This document shows, piece by piece, positions 57,488-60,675 of a DNA stretch of 60,675 nt. The translations under genes and the position numbers were made by a program. The first letter of the stretch is position 1; every line of letters starts with the position of its first letter. The DNA lies in assembly GCA_902592445.1 (NCBI GenBank), contig CACJEN010000006.1, forward strand, positions 1-60,675. The letters run 5' to 3'. Origin of the DNA: an uncultured Pelagibacteraceae bacterium. GTDB lineage: Bacteria > Pseudomonadota > Alphaproteobacteria > Pelagibacterales > Pelagibacteraceae. A model generated the notes under the pieces. The model was given only the letters and a program-made list of their open reading frames with translations, searched no databases and was not told the origin of the DNA.

Positions 57488-58573
57488 ATGTCATTTAATA
57501 CCTTTGGAAAAATATTTAGATTTACTACGTGGGGAGAGTCTCATGGACCAGCAATTGGATGCGTAGTTGATGGTTGCCCACCTAATATCAAAATAAATAT
57601 TGACGAAATTCAGCAAGACTTAAATAAAAGAAAACCTGGTCAATCAAAATTTACAACTCAAAGAAAAGAAGATGATAGAGTTGAAATTTTATCAGGCATT
57701 TTTGAAGGTAAAACAACTGGAACTCCAATTTCAATGATAATTTATAATAAAGATATGAGATCTAAAGACTATGGAAATATTAAAAATAAATTCAGGCCAG
57801 GGCATGCTGATTTTACCTATTTTAAAAAATATGGAATTAGAGATTATAGAGGAGGAGGAAGACAATCTGCAAGAGAGACAGCCTCTAGAGTTGCAGCAGG
57901 AGGTATAGCAAAACAAATATTAAAATTTATTCTGGGAAAAAAATATGATGTTGTTGGAGGAGTAACTCAATTAGGAATCTTAGGATCTAATCCAAAAAAT
58001 TGGGACGAAAAATTTATCAAAAAAAATCAATTATTTTGTCCAGATAAATCTGTGCTTAATCTTTGGGAAAAATATTTACTTAGTATAAGAAAAGCAGGAT
58101 CATCTTGTGGTGCAATTATTGAAATTAGAGCAAAGGGAGTACCTGTAGGATTAGGGGCACCAATTTATTCAAAATTAGATATGGATCTTGCATCAGCTAT
58201 GATGAGCATCAATGCAGTAAAGGGAGTAAACATAGGATCCGGAATGAATTCTGCTCAATTGACAGGTGAAGAAAATTCAGATGAAATTAATCAAAGAGGG
58301 AAATCTACAAAATTTAATTCGAACAATGCTGGCGGTATTTTGGGCGGTATATCAAGTGGTCAAGATATAATTGTATCATTTGCAGTCAAACCGACTTCAT
58401 CAATATTATCTACTAGAAAAACAATAGATAAGTTTGGGAAAAATACTACTATATCTGTTAAAGGCCGACATGATCCTTGTGTAGGTATAAGAGCCGTCCC
58501 TATAGGAGAGGCCATGATGCATTGTGTGATACTTGATCACTACTTGCTAAATAAAGCTCAGTGTGGAAACTAA
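57488..58573 (+). CDS. aroC: Chorismate synthase
   Basis: 361 residues. [51 protein letters not shown] (in pieces) and [19 protein letters not shown] are the three chorismate synthase signatures, including the two catalytic His. It makes chorismate from EPSP with reduced FMN. It overlaps dxs tail to tail by 4 nt. Confidence 0.97.
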   Translation: MSFNTFGKIFRFTTWGESHGPAIGCVVDGCPPNIKINIDEIQQDLNKRKPGQSKFTTQRKEDDRVEILSGIFEGKTTGTPISMIIYNKDMRSKDYGNIKNKFRPGHADFTYFKKYGIRDYRGGGRQSARETASRVAAGGIAKQILKFILGKKYDVVGGVTQLGILGSNPKNWDEKFIKKNQLFCPDKSVLNLWEKYLLSIRKAGSSCGAIIEIRAKGVPVGLGAPIYSKLDMDLASAMMSINAVKGVNIGSGMNSAQLTGEENSDEINQRGKSTKFNSNNAGGILGGISSGQDIIVSFAVKPTSSILSTRKTIDKFGKNTTISVKGRHDPCVGIRAVPIGEAMMHCVILDHYLLNKAQCGN

Positions 58574-60480
58574 TTAATCTTTTTTACCACTACTTTTGAA
58601 TTTAAAACTTCTAGTGCTTTATTTTCAATAGATAAAGCATCCAGTCCAGCAGATTTATACATATTTTCGGGCTTATCTTGATCTATAAATTTGTCTGGGA
58701 GTATCATTGATCTAAATTTTAGGTTTGAATCTAAAAGATTTTTATCATTTAAAAAATTACTTACGTGTGCCCCAAAACCACCTATAGATCCTTCTTCAAT
58801 TGTAATTATCACCTCATGATTTGTTGCTAATTGCCAAATTAAATTTTCATCAAGGGGTTTGGCAAAACGTGCATCTACGATACTTGCATTTACTCCTTTT
58901 TTTCTCAAATTTTCTTCAGCAATTAAACATTCATTTAATCTCGCTCCAAAATTCAAAATAGCAATTTTCTTTCCTTCTCTAACAACTTTTGCTTTTCCAA
59001 TTTGGATTTTATCAGTTATATCAGGTAACTGAACTCCAGTACCATTTCCTCTGGGATATCTAAATGCACATGGCTTATCGTTAATTTCAACAGATGTGTT
59101 TATCATTTTTACCAATTCTGCCTCATCGCTAGCTGCCATAACAATAAAATTTGGTAGAGTAGCAAGATATGTTATATCAAAAGATCCGGCATGTGTTGGG
59201 CCATCTGCTCCTACTAGACCTGCTCTATCTATTGCAAATCTTACTGGTAAACTTTGAATTGCTACATCGTGCACCACTTGGTCATAAGCTCTCTGTAAAA
59301 ACGTAGAATATATTGACGCATAAGGCTTATAACCTTCTGTTGCTAAACCCGCAGCAAAAGTTACTGCATGTTGTTCTGCTATTCCCACATCAAACATTCT
59401 ATTAGGAAATTTATTTCCAAAAATATCCATACCTGTGCCTGAAGGCATCGCGGCAGTTATACCAATAATTTTACTGTCATTTTCAGCATGCTTAACAAGA
59501 GTATTTGCATATACTTTTGTGTAAGATGGTGCTGTTGTCTCACTTTTTTGTTGTATGCCTGTTTTTATATTAAACTTAGATACCCCATGATATTTATCCT
59601 CTGAATTTTCTGCGAAACTGTAACCTTTTCCTTTTTGTGTTTTAATATGAATTAATATTGGTCCTTTGTGCTTTGATTCTTTTGCATTTTTTAAAACAGG
59701 CAACAACACATCCAAATCATGTCCATCGATTGGGCCAATGTAATAAAATCCTAATGAATTAAATAAAGTTCCTCCTGTAACAACTGATCGAAGAAAATCC
59801 TCTGCTGCGCCAGCTTTTTTACTAAATCTTTTTGAAAATGATGAAAAAATTAATTTTAATGTTTCTCTTAAGTTAAAATAAATTTTTCCTGAAAAAATTT
59901 TTGCTAGATAAGACTTCATTGCACCAACAGGTTTTGCAATCGACATATCATTATCATTTAAAATAACTATCATTTTTGTTTTTGATGCACCGGCATTATT
60001 CATAGCTTCATATGCCATTCCAGCACTCATTGCTCCATCTCCTATTACAGCAACTACCTCTTCTGATTTATTCGAAAGTTTATTTGCAGTAGCTATCCCT
60101 AATCCTGCAGATATTGATGTAGAGCTGTGTGCGGCACCAAATGGATCAAATTCACTTTCTGATCTTTTTGTAAAACCTGACAAGCCATTGCCTTGTCTAA
60201 GAGTTTTAATCTTGTCTTTTCTGCCAGTTAATATTTTATGAGGATAAGATTGATGACCAACATCCCAAATAATTTTATCTTTTGGTGTATCAAAAACATA
60301 ATGTAAAGCTACCGTTAATTCTACAACTCCAAGACCCGCACCTAGATGACCACCTGTTTCGGAAACCGCATTTATCATTTCCTCTCTTAACTCATCCTTA
60401 AGTATTTTAAGTTCAGAATGACTTAATTGCTTTAAATCTGTTGGAAAATTAATTTTATTTAAGAATTTTGTTTTACTCAT
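58570..60480 (-). CDS. dxs: 1-deoxy-D-xylulose-5-phosphate synthase
   Basis: 636 residues. [20 protein letters not shown], ThDP motif [18 protein letters not shown], and the catalytic Glu in [15 protein letters not shown] are diagnostic, with the transketolase C-terminal domain at the end. It makes DXP from pyruvate and GAP, the first step of the MEP isoprenoid route. It starts within the ispA stop (TAATG), the ispA-dxs order usual in proteobacteria. Confidence 0.97.
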   Translation of the reverse strand: MSKTKFLNKINFPTDLKQLSHSELKILKDELREEMINAVSETGGHLGAGLGVVELTVALHYVFDTPKDKIIWDVGHQSYPHKILTGRKDKIKTLRQGNGLSGFTKRSESEFDPFGAAHSSTSISAGLGIATANKLSNKSEEVVAVIGDGAMSAGMAYEAMNNAGASKTKMIVILNDNDMSIAKPVGAMKSYLAKIFSGKIYFNLRETLKLIFSSFSKRFSKKAGAAEDFLRSVVTGGTLFNSLGFYYIGPIDGHDLDVLLPVLKNAKESKHKGPILIHIKTQKGKGYSFAENSEDKYHGVSKFNIKTGIQQKSETTAPSYTKVYANTLVKHAENDSKIIGITAAMPSGTGMDIFGNKFPNRMFDVGIAEQHAVTFAAGLATEGYKPYASIYSTFLQRAYDQVVHDVAIQSLPVRFAIDRAGLVGADGPTHAGSFDITYLATLPNFIVMAASDEAELVKMINTSVEINDKPCAFRYPRGNGTGVQLPDITDKIQIGKAKVVREGKKIAILNFGARLNECLIAEENLRKKGVNASIVDARFAKPLDENLIWQLATNHEVIITIEEGSIGGFGAHVSNFLNDKNLLDSNLKFRSMILPDKFIDQDKPENMYKSAGLDALSIENKALEVLNSKVVVKKIN

Positions 60481-60675
60481 TATTTATTTCTATTTAAAAT
60501 ATATTTAACAGATGCTTTTAAATTATTAGAATTTTTACCATATTTTTTTAATGTGACAAAAATTTCTTCTTTAAGAATATTGGCATAATCGATTGAATTT
60601 TGTTGTCCTAAAACGCGAATAATAGTTGCCTTACCCCTAGCTAAATCTTTTTGAGTTTTTTTACCAGCAATTTGC
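60480..60675 (-). CDS. ispA: Polyprenyl (farnesyl/geranylgeranyl) diphosphate synthase, C-terminal end
   Basis: 64 codons entering from the right edge and ending with TAA at 60480-60482. The segment [20 protein letters not shown] matches the last conserved region of IspA (GK....D...GK.T...LLG), followed by a helical tail ending YILNRNK. It supplies short-chain isoprenyl diphosphates, acting just downstream of the Dxs route. The active-site Asp motifs are outside the window. Confidence 0.85.
   Translation of the reverse strand, partial: QIAGKKTQKDLARGKATIIRVLGQQNSIDYANILKEEIFVTLKKYGKNSNNLKASVKYILNRNK

Overview
The window comes from a small, very AT-rich alphaproteobacterial genome. The best fit is a SAR11/Pelagibacterales-like marine bacterium. 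The grounds are: a circularly permuted two-piece tmRNA gene (typical of alphaproteobacteria), a block hflKC-degP-miaA-ilvBHC-leuA-mreBCD-mrdA-rodA with tiny or negative gaps, thyX as the thymidylate synthase in view, and pervasive low-GC coding. The taxonomic name is inference from these features; no search was run.

Positions 1-30174 are dominated by a type IV pilus (T4P) locus. It holds three prepilins, a PilMN fusion with PilO, PilP, PilQ, PilB and PilC on the minus strand, PilT with four minor pseudopilins (FimT/PilV/PilW/PilX-like), an unknown secreted protein and a giant PilY1-like tip protein on the plus strand, and the prepilin peptidase PilD. Interleaved with it are all the signalling parts of a partner-switching system: an ammonium transporter fused to a SpoIIE/RsbU-type PPM phosphatase, a STAS antagonist, an RsbW-like HATPase kinase and a GAF-PPM phosphatase beside pilD. 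A second Amt gene (cut by the left edge) and a periplasmic HMA/CxxC protein flank the fusion. No sigma factor gene is present. The most interesting hypothesis is that ammonium, sensed by the Amt domain, sets pilus activity or expression through a phospho-STAS switch. A MoxR-DUF58-transglutaminase operon and an AsmA-like protein also sit inside the locus. A tandemly duplicated winged-helix regulator next to a BASS-family transporter closes this half.

Positions 30217-45191 form a long colinear minus-strand block: HflK/HflC membrane protease regulators, a DUF2065 protein, a Do-like protease, MiaA, branched-chain amino-acid synthesis (IlvB, IlvH, a broken IlvC, LeuA) and the rod-shape elongasome (MreB, MreC, MreD, PBP2, RodA).

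Positions 45244-60675 hold housekeeping genes: Mrp, ThyX, the two-piece tmRNA with tag ANESYALAA, tRNA-Leu(GAG), NadA-NadC, pyruvate phosphate dikinase, glycyl-tRNA synthetase (GlyQ, GlyS), a signal peptide peptidase SppA interrupted by a frameshift at an A10 tract, a polyprenyl diphosphate synthase, PdxH, AroC, Dxs and the 3' end of IspA.

Two genes do not read through. ilvC has lost about 55 nt at a short repeated sequence; sppA is out of frame at a poly(A) run. Several predicted promoters place their -10 box only 5-13 nt from the start codon, suggesting leaderless or near-leaderless transcripts. Three inverted repeats overlap predicted promoters (leuA, hflK, sppA).
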